A stretch of DNA of 64,000 nt from Marisa cornuarietis (taxonomy: Eukaryota; Mollusca; Gastropoda; Architaenioglossa; Ampullariidae), in assembly GCA_004794655.1 (NCBI GenBank), contig SMMW01000056.1, positions 3,749,001 to 3,813,000 on the forward strand, given 5' to 3'. A model generated the notes under the pieces. The model saw nothing but the letters and a program-made list of their open reading frames with translations, was not told the origin of the DNA and did not search any database. Below are positions 12,208-25,350 of this stretch, in pieces (within the stretch, counting starts at the first letter, position 1; every line of letters begins with the position of its first letter). Made by a program: the position numbers and the translations under genes.

Positions 12208-13656
12208 TTGACTGATCTTTCTCTCATGTGCTCTACATCTTCTGCTTCCTTATTTGAAAACATCTACTCTGGAATGTTTGTGGATTGCTCGCTCGTGGAA
12301 GAAGGACGTTTTCAAAGTTTTCTTTGCTGGACTTTCTTCTGCCTACTACACCATGTGCTCCAACATGGCTACCGAACCTCTCTGCCGGCCTTTGCTTCGA
12401 CACTCTCAACGCACCAGACAGGACGACGCAGCCACCCCAGCGTGTTCCCATACAAGAAAATTACCTACGGTAGGCACGAACTTATATCACTGAGGTTTAA
12501 GACTTCTGATCGCTCATTAGCGCTTTGCACCGTGCTTCGTACTTTGAACATTCATAGCCACTGTGACATTTCTCGAAAGAAAAAACGCCGCCCGTTCCGT
12601 GGCGGTCGTCGGCGACACCAGCATCGCCGTGATCAAAGTGAACCAGTTGACATAACCACCAGTAACACCAGCCGGAAACACGACCGACCAACTGGGTCAA
12701 ATAACTTTACATCTCGGCGACCAAACCAACATGATCGCCTGAAATCAGTAGTCACCCAAGTTTCCCGCACACGACAACTGAACACTCGCCTCCATGTTGG
12801 GCTTTTCAACGCTCAGTCGGTATCGTCCGCACAACAGTCACTGAAGCGAGTTGAAATCGTAGAATTTGTGACAGACCGCCACCTTGATATCTTCATCATC
12901 ACCGAGACGTGGCTTAAACAACATGGCGACGAGAGCGTGTGTGTCGATCTTACTCCAGTGGGCTACTGCCTGAAATCTTTCCCCCGCCCTACACGTGGTG
13001 GTGGTATTGCTATAATCTACAGATCATCACTTGCCAAGTACCTGTCTGTTACTACTGCCGTATCGTTCCCTCACACGTCTTTTGAATTTGTACAAGTCTC
13101 CTCTTCGGCTCCTCATTGCTCGATGCACCTGCTCTGCATCTACAGACCTCCTCCTAGTGCAAGGAACAAACTTACAGCCTCTACATTTTTCTCGGAATTC
13201 CATGATCTCTTGGATTATAGCAATACACTAATTGGACCCGCCATACTCCTCGGAGATGTGAATGTGCACTTCGACAACAGTTCTCATCCTGACACTGTCA
13301 AACTGTCTGAAATGCTGCACACCTTTCGTCTCGTACAGTCCGTGTCGCAGCCAACACACAAAAGAGATCACATCCTGGACTGGGTCATACATCGACCTGA
13401 TGACCACTTAGTCCAGTCAGTTGATGTTTCCCACGATCTCTCATCTGACCACTACTGTGTACTGATCGAACTTGATCGCAAATGCCCATCATCGGCGCCA
13501 GTTTTTAGATCCACTCGCTCATTACGAAATGTTGATAGACTGGCATTCAAAGCACAGCTGCAGATGGCGCTCCTCCAACCACCTTCTGCCGAGCAACTTG
13601 ACTGTGTTTTACGTCGAGTAGTTGATGACCACGTGACCCAGTGTCTCGACGTCTGA
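12208..13656 (+). pseudogene. LINE ORF2, 5' part: endonuclease domain
   Basis: This 482-codon frame encodes an Arg/Lys-rich leader followed by an apurinic-type endonuclease, which nicks target DNA to prime retrotransposition. Visible landmarks are NAQS near residue 203, ITETW, RGGGIAII, GDVNVH and a C-terminal SSDHYC. The frame stops at 13656, and the natural continuation lies in another frame from about 13641, so a small indel between roughly 13615 and 13675 has split one original polyprotein. Confidence 0.85.
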
Positions 13657-15653
13657 TGTGTCAGTCTAAATGTGCGCCTTGGTATTCACTGATCCGCGTT
13701 GAACTCCGTGACCTGAAGCGCACGCGCCGGCGAGCTGAACGTCTTTGCCGGAAGACTGGACTCGCCATCCACAAAGAAATTTACAATGCTGCAAAGCGAA
13801 GCGTGGCAAAATGCATTTATGAGGCTAAAACATCATACCTTCAGGGCCAAATAATTAATTGCACCTCCTCCAAAAAGCTTTTTGCCATTTGCAATAAAAT
13901 GACTGGATCTAAGACAGCAACACCACTGCCCACTGCCTACCCTGCTTCACTGCTGCCGCAAGTTTTTAGTGATTATTTCACCAGCAAGATATCGGACATT
14001 CGATCATCATTAGACTCGGCGTCGGCGCTTGACAGCATCTCCTGTGATGTCCTCCCAGGATGTTCCATGACCAAGTTCCTACCAGTCTCTGAGACCGATG
14101 TAAAAGCGGTTATCCTAAAAGCTAAAGCAACAACCTGCGAGTTAGATCCGATGCCCACGAGCCTTCTGCTCGAGTGCCTAGATACTCTACTTCCTGCCAT
14201 CACAAATATTGTAAATGTCAGCCTGTCGTCAGGTGTTTTCCCATCTCTGTTCAAGAATGCGGTGGTGAGGCCACTTCTAAAGAAATCCACGCTTGATGTC
14301 AATGTGCTAAACAACTACCGCCCAGTCTCCAACTTGTCTTTTCTCTCTAAGATCATAGAGAAAATAGTTTTGACACAGCTCTGGGCCTATTTACAAGACC
14401 ACCATCTTCTTCCACAAGCTCAGTCGGCATATAGACCTTTCCACAGCACTGAGACCACTCTTATTAAAGTAACAACAGACATATTATCTGCTCTTGACAG
14501 TGGTGATGTTTCTCCATTAACCCTACTGGACCTGTCTGCTGCATTTGACACTATAGACCACTCTCTGCTTCTTCACAGACTCCACACCCTCTACGGGATT
14601 TCTGGACCTGCCCTCTCATGGTTCAACTCCTATCTCACTGATAGGACCCAGACTGTGGTAGTCGATGGTCAGACATCTCGCCCTGCTTCACTTTTCTGTG
14701 GCGTTCCCCAAGGCTCAGTACTTGGCCCAGTCCTGTTCATCCTGTATACTAAACCACTTTCATCTTGCATCCGGTCTCACCAGGTGTCTCATCAGTCCTA
14801 TGCAGATGACACGCAGCTTTACTGTTCTATTCCACTGGCTGAGTCTCACTCTGCTATTAGCTCTCTAGAAGCTTGTATTAGTGATGTCAAGGGCTGGATG
14901 GTGAAAAACAAGCTTAAACTAAATGATGATAAAACGGAAGCCCTCTTGTGCCATAGAAGAAGACATCAACCTTCACTAGTCAGTCTGCCCAATCACATCA
15001 AGGTGGGCGACAGCAACATCACCTTCACGTCATCCGTTAGGAATCTGGGATTTATTGTCACCGCAGACATGACCCTTGATAGACATGTAGCAGCTGTCTG
15101 TCAGTCTGCCTACTATGAGCTCCGTAAGATCAGTGCCATCCGTCACTTTCTCTCTACACGTGCCACCAACACTCTTGTCTGTGCGTTTGTTCTTTCACGA
15201 CTTGACTACTGCAACTCCTTGCTGGCAGGCTGCCCCTCATCCCTCATTCAGAAACTCCAGAGAGTACAGAACTCCGCTGCACGTCTGGTACTTAGAGCAA
15301 GGAAACGGGACCATGTCACACCTCTCCTTCGTTTTCTACACTGGCTACCCGTCCGTTCTCGCATTCAGTACAAACTGTCTGTGCTGTGTTTTAATTTCTT
15401 TGCTAGCTCCTGTCCTGACTATTTCTCTGAACTTCTCATCCCTTACTCTCCGGCCAGACAACTCCGCTCTTCCTCTGACAACCGTACTCTGACTGTTCCT
15501 GTCACCAGAACAACAACATATGGTCACAGGACTTTTGGCTACTGTGCTGCAAAACAATGGAACTCTCTTCCTCTCCATATCCGCCACCTTCCTACAATTG
15601 AATCCTTCAAATCTGCACTGAAAACGCACCTCTTCCTTGAGCACTACTCCTAG
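13641..15653 (+). pseudogene. LINE ORF2, 3' part: reverse transcriptase domain
   Basis: The 670-codon frame contains the reverse transcriptase core: NNYRPVSNLSFLSKIIEKIV, the AFDTIDHSLL block, GVPQGSVLGP and the catalytic YADD. The C-terminal region has the Trp-Asn-Ser-Leu-Pro block and SFKSALKTHLF, common at the end of L2/CR1 proteins. The ATG at 13641 is probably not a genuine start; it is only where the frame opens after the frameshift. No other stop interrupts the frame, so the insertion is fairly young. Confidence 0.88.
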
Positions 15654-16077
15654 TCCACAATGCTAGTCCTTACCCCCCCCCTTCCCTCTTGCTACTTTAC
15701 CCATCACTATTTTTCTCTGTTCCTGTTACTTGATGCCTTTTGTTATCTGTTTTTGTCAGTACTGTCGTTTTCTTTCGTCCCCTGTGTTCTGTATCTACTT
15801 AGTCCACGTCTCTTCCCCGTTTTAAGCGCTAAGAGCATACTCTCTACGAGTGTGAATATGCGCTATAAAAATCTTCACTATTATTATTAATTATCACAAC
15901 CAGTAGCTTTTTTCTCAGAATGTTCTAAGTTGTCACAGAGGCTTGACTTCGCTCCTGTCTATTTTTCTCTGTTAGCGAGATCTCGCACTAGATCGAGGGT
16001 CCACCTCCCCTGCAACAGCAACGCAAGGTCACGAACTCGGCTTACCCATTGCGCCATCGAGGACCACGCCGAGGTAA

Positions 16078-16350
16078 AAGGTAAGGTAAAGGTCATCCCA
16101 TAACCTTTTCAGGTGGTTGGGGAGTGAGGTGTTAGAGACCCCACTTTTCTCGGGGCCAGCATTTACATGAGGGTGGTGCCAATCTCCTCTCCCTCGCTGC
16201 CTTACCTTCCCTAACCCACTATGGAGTCAGGTACCCATTCCCGTCAGCTGGGTCGACTGGGGGAAGTTTGCTGCGCTTATTGGGAATTGAACCAGCGCGC
16301 TCTCGGTTCGGAAGCCAGCGCTCTAACCACTCGGCCATCCGCTTCCCCGA
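16078..16350 (-). mobile_element. tRNA-derived SINE, family 1
   Basis: Reverse-strand copy with the complete body and a tRNA-like head ending at GGGGAAGCGGATGGCCGAG. It lies about 190 bp downstream of the LINE tail and is one of the best-preserved copies in the window. Confidence 0.8.
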
Positions 16351-18435
16351 GCGTGAGTCTCGTGCACTGCCGTGGTACACGGGAAGTCACGTGAGCTCCA
16401 TCCTCGCCAGCTCGTGCTGAGGTCGAGACGACGTCACTTGTGTTGCGCCGCCGTAGCAGCCACTTCCGCCGACCGGACGTGTGCGCCATGCAGTCAAGTG
16501 GTGCACGTGCCGTGCATGTTGTCGAGTGACCACGAGTTAGTCTGTAGGGACAGTCTCTCTCTCTCTCTCTCTCTGTGACGAGGTCTCCTGTCAGTTTGAC
16601 TCTTGTGGCCTTGACCTTCCATTTCGCTGCGGCAGTGGTCACGTGAAGGCCTTTTTTTTTTTTTTGTCAGAGGACCTCGGATCCTATGCTTTTCCTGCTT
16701 TTGGAACAATCTTGTTTGATTAAAAGCACACGTAAACAATAATAAAATACGGTTTATGTATTAGAATGAAATCCACGAGGCTTAGCGATGTCTTTAGGAA
16801 AATATGCGATATGTCAGCAACAACTTTTTATTTTATTTCATTTTTTTCTTCACTAGTTTGATCGACTGAGCTAGGAGAAGTGCTATTATTTCAGCAGCCA
16901 CGTGACCACAAAGTACTCGTCGACATGGGGTGACTTACTGTACACAGACCGTGTCTAGAATGCCCACCTACACTTGTTTCTAGAGATTGAGCATGGCAGT
17001 CATGTCTGCTCTAAGGACTCCTGAAATCGTCGTCTTTACGAGGGGAAACGCATTCAGTTTGTGCAATTTCGACTCTGCTGGCAGATTAACCCCGACTTTA
17101 TTTCGTCTCCAGCCCTGCCTGGGTGCAACCTCTCACACGGTCGTGAAGAAAAAAGTTTCTGTCACAAAGAGATTTCACTAAAAAGCGATGAGGAGAGATT
17201 TACAACTCGTCAGGCTGGAGAGCAGCGACCCTCCCAATCCCTATTCTCGTGGAGAAAAGCCACAAAAGAGGGCGTGGGAGTTTTAACTGGCCCTCGTTAA
17301 GCTTTACAAGACCAGGTGTAAAGAAGAAGAGATTAGGAAAAGGGAGAAAAGGACAGACGGATTTAGAACGAACGAATGAACGTGTGGGGGGGGGGGGAGA
17401 GAAAGAGGAGGTAGGGAAGTGGGTGGACTGTTTCTTTGTATTTAACTGACACCCTGAATTTGTTTTGAAAGTAATTCTTACGAATTAAAGAGAAACTTAG
17501 ACTGTGGCTCACTAATGTCATACTTCACAACAATGTATGATAATGACAGACAAGCAATTTTGTGGCGCAGTGTTTTTATCTCGAGGGGCGTAGCACCGCT
17601 CCCTGGCCTATAGATTGTCTCCCTTTTCGCCTCTTCCGGGGACCATGGTTCAGATGCGCAAAGATCAACAGTAGAAAAGGTGTATGTTTCTATGAGGACA
17701 AACAGAAGTTTCTCGCTCTGTTCATGCAAGCGTGCCAAACTACGAAGCGGGTGAAAGTGATAACAAGTCGTTAAAATGAATGAATGTGGGGTTGGGTTTT
17801 TTTTTTTTTTTTTTTTGGTGGGGGGAAATTCCTTCCTCACTTCGGTCTCGCACTGTTTCACACGTGGTTCTAGGACTTGTTTGTCAGTCACGATCGCGTC
17901 CAAACAACTCAATGCAAAACAGACACTACGTATGCCGAGCACAAGAGACTGCATTCAAAGTTGTTTGCCCTTTGAACTGAGTGCTGACGTCAGAAGGGCA
18001 CGGCTCGGCGTTCGTTCAGCGAGGGCCGTCAGGCACATCTCACCTTACACTGTATGACGCACTAGCGAGGCGGGACACTGATGAAAATTGATCCTTCTTT
18101 TAATTTTTGCCAACTGAATGTGTTTACTGAGACCTATCTTTGCTACCACGAAAAGCATGAGAAAATTAAATGAGAAGAAAATGTGTCCCATCCTTTGCTC
18201 TGATGACAGGGGCCGTGACTTTTAGCTCGGTCTTCAAGTCCTCACCCCCTTCCCTTTCTGGGTGGAAGGGAAGATCGAGTAGGTTTGTTTGTGCTGTTTG
18301 CTCGTATGGATGGCTGTTTTTCATGCATCTTAGGATAAGTGCGCGTGCATGCGTGAACTTGCGGTGGTGGTGGTGGAAATCTTGGCATTTGTTCTGCTGG
18401 CAGACCAGTTCTTTCCAACAGCTTTTATCCGATTG
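16351..18435. other. No gene seen
   Basis: Contains a CT tract near 16553, several T- or G-homopolymers (16650, 17385, 17797) and only short frames. No recognisable protein or RNA gene. Confidence 0.45.
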
Positions 18436-18610
18436 TGGATGCAGATAGCTGAGTGAGTAGAGCACTGATGTCCAAACCCGGAGGCGCTGGTTCGACCCAG
18501 CTGTCGGAAATGGGTACCTGACTTTATAGATGGAGATGAAATGGGTACAACCTTCACCAGAAATGCTGGCCCAACAACAAGCGTGGCCTCTGACACTTCA
18601 CCATGGAACG
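18436..18610 (+). mobile_element. tRNA-derived SINE, family 1, shortened and diverged
   Basis: The head (GATGCAGATAGCTGAGTGAGTAGAG) and the AAATGGGTACCTGACT block are recognisable. Much of the central body is missing or altered. Confidence 0.6.
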
Positions 18611-19527
18611 ATCTTTAAAATAAAAAGTTTAGTGGACGACCTTATTCTTAAAATGACATTCGACTTCCAAAATTTCTGTTCATTGTCACACGCAGTTGTC
18701 CTCCACTTGTCGGACAGACGGTGAACTATCGGAGAAAGACTCATCCCGCGGGCTCCGGTTACTTCATGTCGTCAGCAGCCATCGAATATACCCTTGTTTA
18801 CCTCGATAAGTATAGAGCTTTTGTTTACTGCATCAGACTTGCTGAGGGAATGCCCTCGTGTACCAGTAAGTGAGACATGTTGAGCGTAGTAACAGCTGTT
18901 GTGATCAGGAAGTCACCCAATGGAGGGCCTCACACATCATAACAAACAATCAGCAGGTTTTCAGAAACCCTCGACGACAAACGGAGTTTCGCAAGTCCGC
19001 TCTATTATTTAGAAAGGGAGGGAGGGTCGAGGGGATTCCCTTTCCTGCAGGCATAGCGTCGTCTGGGCATGCGCACTTCAAGAGTTGCGTCTCTACCGGG
19101 CGATGCTGTTGTTGTCTGTTTATCATTCTCTGTAGGAAGTCAGATGTAAATATGCACGGTAATGTACTTCTCTGCTAACTTCCATCCTTCATAGTGTTTA
19201 GATACATAAGTAGGTACAATGAACTACACACGGAACTAGTTAACAAAAATAATAAACACTAAACAACAATGTAACTAGCTAGTTAAAATATTAATGTGAA
19301 CGCAATGCATATTTATTAAAATATAAAATATTACAATATATACACAACTCTCTGAGTCGTTTTGCAGGGGTCTGCTAATTGTATAAAGTTTGCTCCTTGT
19401 CCATTAAGATGACATGTTGGTAATGGCATAGGCTTCCACTATGTGCTACTTCCCCGCCCCTCTGTGCTTTAGTGTCTGTCTTCAGGCCACATGTTGGTCC
19501 TTCACTCTGTCACCGCCTTGTGTGATA
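18611..19527. other. No gene seen
   Basis: Unique sequence that becomes AT-rich after 19200, next to the 44-bp minisatellite. Confidence 0.45.
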
Positions 19528-20926
19528 TGTAGTCCTCTGTACAGGGACCCTAGAGGTGCAGTTATCATACATGTAGTCCTCTGTACAGGGACCTTAGAGG
19601 TGCAGTTATCATACATGTAGTCCTCTGTACAGGGACCCTAGAGGTGCAGTTATCATACATGTAGTCCTCTGTACAGGGACCCTAGAGGTGCAGTTATCAT
19701 ACATGTAGTCGTCTGTAGAAGGACCCTAGAGGTGCAGTTATCATACATGTAGTCCTCTGTACAGGGACCCTAGAGGTGCAATTATCATACATGTAGCCCT
19801 CTGTACAGGGACCCTAGAGGTGCAGTTATCATACATGTAGTCGTCTGTAGAGGGACCCTAGAGGTGCAGTTATCATACATGTAGTCCTATGTACAGGGAC
19901 CCTAGAGGTGTAGTTATCATACATGTAGTCCTCTGTACAGGGACCCTAGAGGTGCAGTTATCATACATGTAGTCCTATGTAGAGGGACCCTAGAGGTGCA
20001 GTTATCATACATGTAGTCCTCTGTACAGGGACCCTAGAGGTGCAGTTATCATACATGTAGTCCTCTGTACAGGGACCCTAGAGGTGCAGTTATCATACAT
20101 GTAGTCGTCTGTAGAAGGACCCTAGAGGTGCAGTTATCATACATGTAGTCCTCTGTACAGGGACCCTAGAGGTGCAATTATCATACATGTAGCCCTCTGT
20201 ACAGGGACCCTAGAGGTGCAGTTATCATACATGTAGTCCTATGTAGAGGGACCCTAGAGGTGCAGTTATCATACATGTAGTCCTCTGTACAGGGACCCTA
20301 GAGGTGCAGTTATCATACATGTAGTCCTCTGTAGAGGGACCCTAGAGGTGCAGTTATCATACATGTAGTCCTCTGTACAGGGACCCTAGAGGTGCAGTTA
20401 TCATACATGTAGTCCTCTGTACAGGGACCCTAGAGGTGCAATTATCATACATGTAGTCCTATGTACAGGGACCCTAGAGGTGTAGTTATCATACATGTAG
20501 TCCTCTGTACAGGGACCCTAGAGGTGTAGTTATCATACATGTAGTCCTCTGTAGAGGGACCCTAGAGGTGTAGTTATCATAATGTAGTCCTCTGTACAGG
20601 GACCCTAGAGGTGCAGTAATCATACATGTAGTCCTCTGTAGAGGGACCCTAGAGGTGCAGTTATCATACATGTAGTCCTATGTAAAGGGACCCTAGAGGT
20701 GTAGTTATCATACATGTAGTCCTCTGTACAGGGACCCTAGAGGTGCAGTTATCATACATGTAGTCCTCTGTAGAGGGACCCTAGAGGTGCATTTATCATA
20801 CATGTAGTCGTCTGTAGAGGGGCCCTAGAGGTGCAGTTATCATACATGTAGTCGTCTGTAGAGGGGCCCTAGAGGTGCAGTTATCATACATGCAGTCCTC
20901 TGTAAGGGACCCTAGAGGTGCAGTCA
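19528..20926. repeat. Minisatellite, 44-bp unit, about 32 copies with a 9-unit higher-order period
   Basis: The unit is CATGTAGTCCTCTGTACAGG then GACCCTAGAGGTGCAGTTATCATA. Marker variants (GTCGTCTGTAGAAGG, GCAATTATC, AGCCCTCTG) occur in the same order at 19708 and 20104 and at 19795 and 20191, 396 bp apart, which is exactly nine units. Confidence 0.95.
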
Positions 20927-22257
20927 TGATGTGTTACCAGCAGCGAAACGACTAGTGTCATCCTCAGTGAAAGAAGTTCTTAGAGTGCATTCAGTGTGAC
21001 TTAGGCTCTGCAACCGTCTCCACCCTGCCTGCCTACACCGCTCTCTACACCCCCGCTCGCACCATACACCACCCTTGCCTCCCTGCACCACCCTGACATC
21101 ACACACCACCCTGGCACTCTACACGACACTGCTCCACACACCACCCTACACCATCCTGACACCATACACCCCCCTGTCCCAATTTATAATTCCTGTTCCT
21201 TTGGCCGTGGCTTCATTGGCATTCGACGTAAGTGGTTCACCGTGTCTATGTCACGGCAAGTGACAGACTCAACCTACCGACTCTTATATCCCTGCTAAGC
21301 TGGGCATCCGTTTCTAGTAAGCAGTTAATGGGTGGATAGGAGGAGGTTTTGTTTTCAAGACACGAACCAGCGAAATTCTGTTGCACACTGCAGTGAATCA
21401 ACCACAAGGAAAAGGCGCCTCTCCTCTTAAATAATAACCATCCTCAATTCTGTGTTATGTACTTTCCTTGACCAAACATACAACACTATTATCAAAGACT
21501 TTATTCGATAATGCTTTACTTTGGTCAAGGAAAATGATGATTTACAGTAGAATTTGTGTTTCAGAAAGGGTGGTGGTCTAGAGAGCGCGAGAGTTAATCA
21601 ACAGGAATATATTAACAAGTATTATCCTCATTTGTATACGCACGCGCGCAAATGCTTCCATTTCCACTTCTCTTGTCAAAACGAGGCGCAAGATTTGTAC
21701 CTGTGTTTGTGCGTGCTTACTATTATGTATGTTTATGGGTGTAAAAACACAATCTTTTTCTTACTATTTTAGGCTTACACAGCACTGTTTGAATCTCTTA
21801 CTACATAGATGTGTAGACATCACATCTCGACTCCCCCCCCTAAAGCTTCAGCTGTACTTTGACCCCTCTTGACCCACTTCTTAAAAGTTTGAACTTTCTT
21901 ATAACAAAACTGATTTCCTATTTTGTTTTCAGCTTTGTCCCACTCCACCTAACCCCTCAAATACACATTTCGGGCTGAACCTGTGATTGTCGAGTACAGG
22001 AGATCCGGACCTCGTTGACAAGGATTTATTCATCTGTATTTTTCCGGTTGTGCAGGCAAAAGAACAAAAATCTACTAAGGTCCGGTCCAGTTTTATTTTA
22101 ATTCCCTTCTATTTGTATTTTAGCCTCAAGGAAGCACTTCAGTAAACTTCAGTACAACGCGGACAAAAAAGCTCGGCTTTGTTATTAGATCTTCCTCAAG
22201 TACTTATGTTTGACACAAGTTGTCTGTCAATGGACTACCCCACAGCCAATCAGAAGT

Positions 22258-22309
<52 letters not shown>

Positions 22310-23480
22310 CGGTGTTCGTGTGAGTGGGTGCGAGATATTGCAGTGGGAGGTATTTAATGTAATCTGGCTACACAAGAAGACTGTGATTTATTGCCGCATT
22401 CATCCACTGCATACCGGAAGTCACGATCGGCCTGCACGTGGGTTATTTACAGACTGCTTACAAGGCTAGGTTGTGCACTTCTTGCACTTGTCAACTCGCG
22501 CTGATCGGTTACCTCGACATCGCAGTGGATCAACTTATCAATCGCCACGTGACACCCCGGAAGGGACAGCAACCTGATAATTAAAATCATAAAATGACGC
22601 TCGACCATAATAAATTTGACTCACATTTTCTCTTTGCGGCGAATAAAACCACAAAGTATGGGCTTAGCCAATGTACACAAAACATGCGCGCACACACAAA
22701 TACATTCACACACTTGTTTACACTAAACCCAGCAAGCTAAGTGGGTGTATGTGTGGTCGGGTAGAGTTTACTGACGTAGGCCGAAGGGAAAACCCTCCCG
22801 GGGAGGTCGAGTGGCTGTCCAATGAACAAAGGAGGAAGATAAGCCGCCTTGTGCGTCTCCGAGTTTTCACAAACGACATCTTGTAGTTTTCGACTCGATT
22901 ACCGTAAGTTTTACACCCTTCTCGAAAAACTACTTTTGTTCTTTAACAGCCGTTTTCCGAGGACATAAAACGGACTTTTCTGATGTTATCGTAATGTCCG
23001 GAGAGACATTTTCTTTTCCCCAAAATGTGAAGGAGGAAGACTAGCTGATCATCATCACAAACGCAGTTGACTGTCAAACACGCAGCATAGTTATTAAGTT
23101 CCATTGTTTATGAAGTCCTCTGTACCCAGGGATGTTCGGATGTTCAATGGTTGAACGATCCAGTCAGGATATGGTGGCCTGGTACCGTCTCGAGGGTGAG
23201 GTCATAGGTTAGAGTGAGTGTTCTCTGGCCAAAAGTGCTGAATACGATTTCCACCAGGTGTAGCGTCAGAAATAGCTATTCTCCACTTTAGCTCTTGGGC
23301 AGGAGACATAGATTAAAAGATATAAAAAAAAACGATTTAAGCGCCACATGGCCAAATCTGTACACATAGATGACGATGTTCAAATTTTAACTGTTCGTCG
23401 TGATGTAGCCTCGTCCCTGGTACCGCACGATATCAAATAAGTTCCTCATCCCCTGGATCCTTGGTTTAGAATAGACACTC
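20927..23480. other. No gene seen; (TG)n at 22259-22310
   Basis: A CACC/ACAC-rich stretch (21040-21180), one TG microsatellite and short frames only. Confidence 0.45.
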
Positions 23481-23652
23481 GACAGTCATTTCCCCGTAGC
23501 TTCTTATACTTTTTTTTTTTAACGAATAAAAGACCTCTCGTTTATGACCTCAAGATACTGCTATGACCCCCGACAATCATTTCCACTTGGCTTCTGATAC
23601 TTTTTCGTGAATAAAAGACCTCTCCTTTATTCCCTCTAGATACTCCTATGAC
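23481..23652. repeat. Two-copy tandem duplication of about 85 bp
   Basis: Copies at 23481-23567 and 23571-23652 share GACARTCATTTCC, GCTTCT, GAATAAAAGACCTCTC and GATACT-CTATGAC. The first has an expanded T-run. Confidence 0.8.
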
Positions 23653-24239
23653 GTCACTGACGTTAATGTGGCGGAACGCATCACGAAGCGGTCAAGAGCC
23701 ACCCGTAACTATAGCCGGCCATTGAACCCTCCGACAAAAGCCTTCACGTCGGGTACACGAAGCGGGAAGTCATGCTTTGCGCCGCTGAATGAACAATTGT
23801 AACATAATGGGACGGGGTGCATGTCTTCCACGAGCATGCCAGAGGTAGGAGTGGGGTGGAATGTTGCCGAGTGTGAAGTTGACTGATTGCTTTCGTGACA
23901 AATCCAAAATCTCTTGTGTTTGTTGTGGAAACTGATATGCTGGAGGTTTGTTGATGCTTTGATGTTGAGTCAGCAGAAGAGGTTGTATCAGGACAAACTA
24001 GTCCAGCCGAGTTAGTATCACCATGTCTGTGTCCAGAAGAAGATCATGTGTTGCTGGGACGAGGGATTTGAATCCGTGATGAACCTTGAGCTTCAGTGAA
24101 CTGTAGAGCTTTACCAGGCGCAGAAACAAAATAACAGCTGCACCTCCCCACCGGCCAGCACTCGATTGAAACAAGACGGTTATCATGTGTACCCCAGGGT
24201 CCCCAGCGTGTATTACTGATACGTGATTCAACACAGTCA

Positions 24240-24271
<32 letters not shown>

Positions 24272-24974
24272 CGGAAAGTGTGAGAGGATGTCCGCCCCTG
24301 AATGCTGCGTAGCTCTGACAGACACAAGTCTCAGAGAAGGGGTAGGGGTTGCAAGGGGTAGGGGTTGCTGGGAGAGACAATGACAATAACATTTTTTTTC
24401 ATTTACGAAGGTTGTAGGATAAGCAAGACGGTCTTTAACATCTAAACCCTTCCACAAAGGGCGGCAAGTATCGGGCCTCGAAGACTTCTAAACTTCTAAA
24501 TGAAATAGCACAGATAAGGAAGGAGCAAAGGGAGAACAGAGGCAATACTTATCATATTGTCAGGAAGATTATGTAAGCTGAGTGGCTAACCTGCCGATAA
24601 GGTTTATTCCATTCATTTATTACGGAAGCTCAATGCGGTGAATATTTGCCTTGTAAAATATTGGACGAAGGGAAGAGATAAATGTTAATTGACTCTGGCT
24701 GTTCATCCAGAATAATGCTCTTGTCTTATTGTTTGGAGTGAACGGTATTTCAAGTATGTTATAGCCGAGTAAGAGGGTGAAAGGAGAGAGAGAGAGAGAG
24801 AAGGAGAGCCTGCATGGATATCTGTGACTTCAGGAGGGGAATGGAAGAGGTGGAGTGCACGTTTACTATTCGTTTACTTCGCTACCGCTTCTGTAAGTTC
24901 TGATTAACAGTGTCTCTACGGCAGTGTAGGAAACAGTAGCAGCGAATCAGATTATAAGGCTATATGTTGTGGAG
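23653..24974. other. No gene seen
   Basis: Short TG/GA tracts at 24240-24270 and 24785-24802. The 109- and 137-codon minus-strand frames here have no recognisable content. Confidence 0.45.
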
Positions 24975-25145
24975 GTATCCAAGGAATGGGTACCTGACTC
25001 CATAGAGGTTTGGTAACAGGCAGCGAAGGGAGACGAGATGGGCACCCCCCCCCCTCACATAAAGCTGGCCCCGGGGAAAATTTAGTCTGACACTTCACCT
25101 TCCCCCCCTCCCCCTCAGACCTGAAAAGGTTAGGAAAGAGGGGTG
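24975..25145 (+). mobile_element. tRNA-derived SINE, family 1, 5'-truncated
   Basis: Begins at the GGAATGGGTACCTGACTCCA block and contains GGCAGCGAAGGGAGA and AAGCTGGCCCCGGGGAAAA. The tRNA-like head is absent. Confidence 0.65.
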
Positions 25146-25256
25146 GGGGTGGGGAACAACCTTTCCTTTTAAAAATGCAAGGCCGCCAAGTCACGTAGCA
25201 TGACTCATAACCACGCGGTGTTTACACACGACGTCACAGACTTCTGTGGACGATAC

Positions 25257-25350
25257 GATTGGTGTCTATAAATAGACTATCTACGGCCTTCACGACCTCT
25301 CACGTTTTGATTGGCGTCTATCAATAGACCATCTGGGGGGCTTCACGTTC
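25257..25350. repeat. Two-copy tandem repeat, 52-bp period, with CCAAT- and TATA-like motifs
   Basis: GATTGGTGTCTATAAATAGA at 25257 recurs at 25309 as GATTGGCGTCTATCAATAGA, each followed by CATCT/TATCT and CTTCACG. The first copy contains a good TATA match (TATAAATA) and an inverted CCAAT. No gene start follows in either direction that I can support. Confidence 0.7.

Larger units (their letters stand above)
12180..15890 (+). mobile_element. Near-complete L2/CR1-type non-LTR retrotransposon (LINE)
   Basis: The element carries an apurinic-type endonuclease frame and a reverse-transcriptase frame on the plus strand, and ends in an ATT repeat after a GCGCTATAAA-type tail, which is typical of L2/CR1 elements. 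The 5' boundary is uncertain; I placed it just before the first long frame. No convincing target-site duplication was found. The two halves are in different frames, so this copy is probably inactive. Confidence 0.85.

Noticed and set aside
16277..16642. 121-codon minus-strand frame
   Set aside because: Runs into the tRNA-like head of a SINE; it is read through mobile-element sequence.
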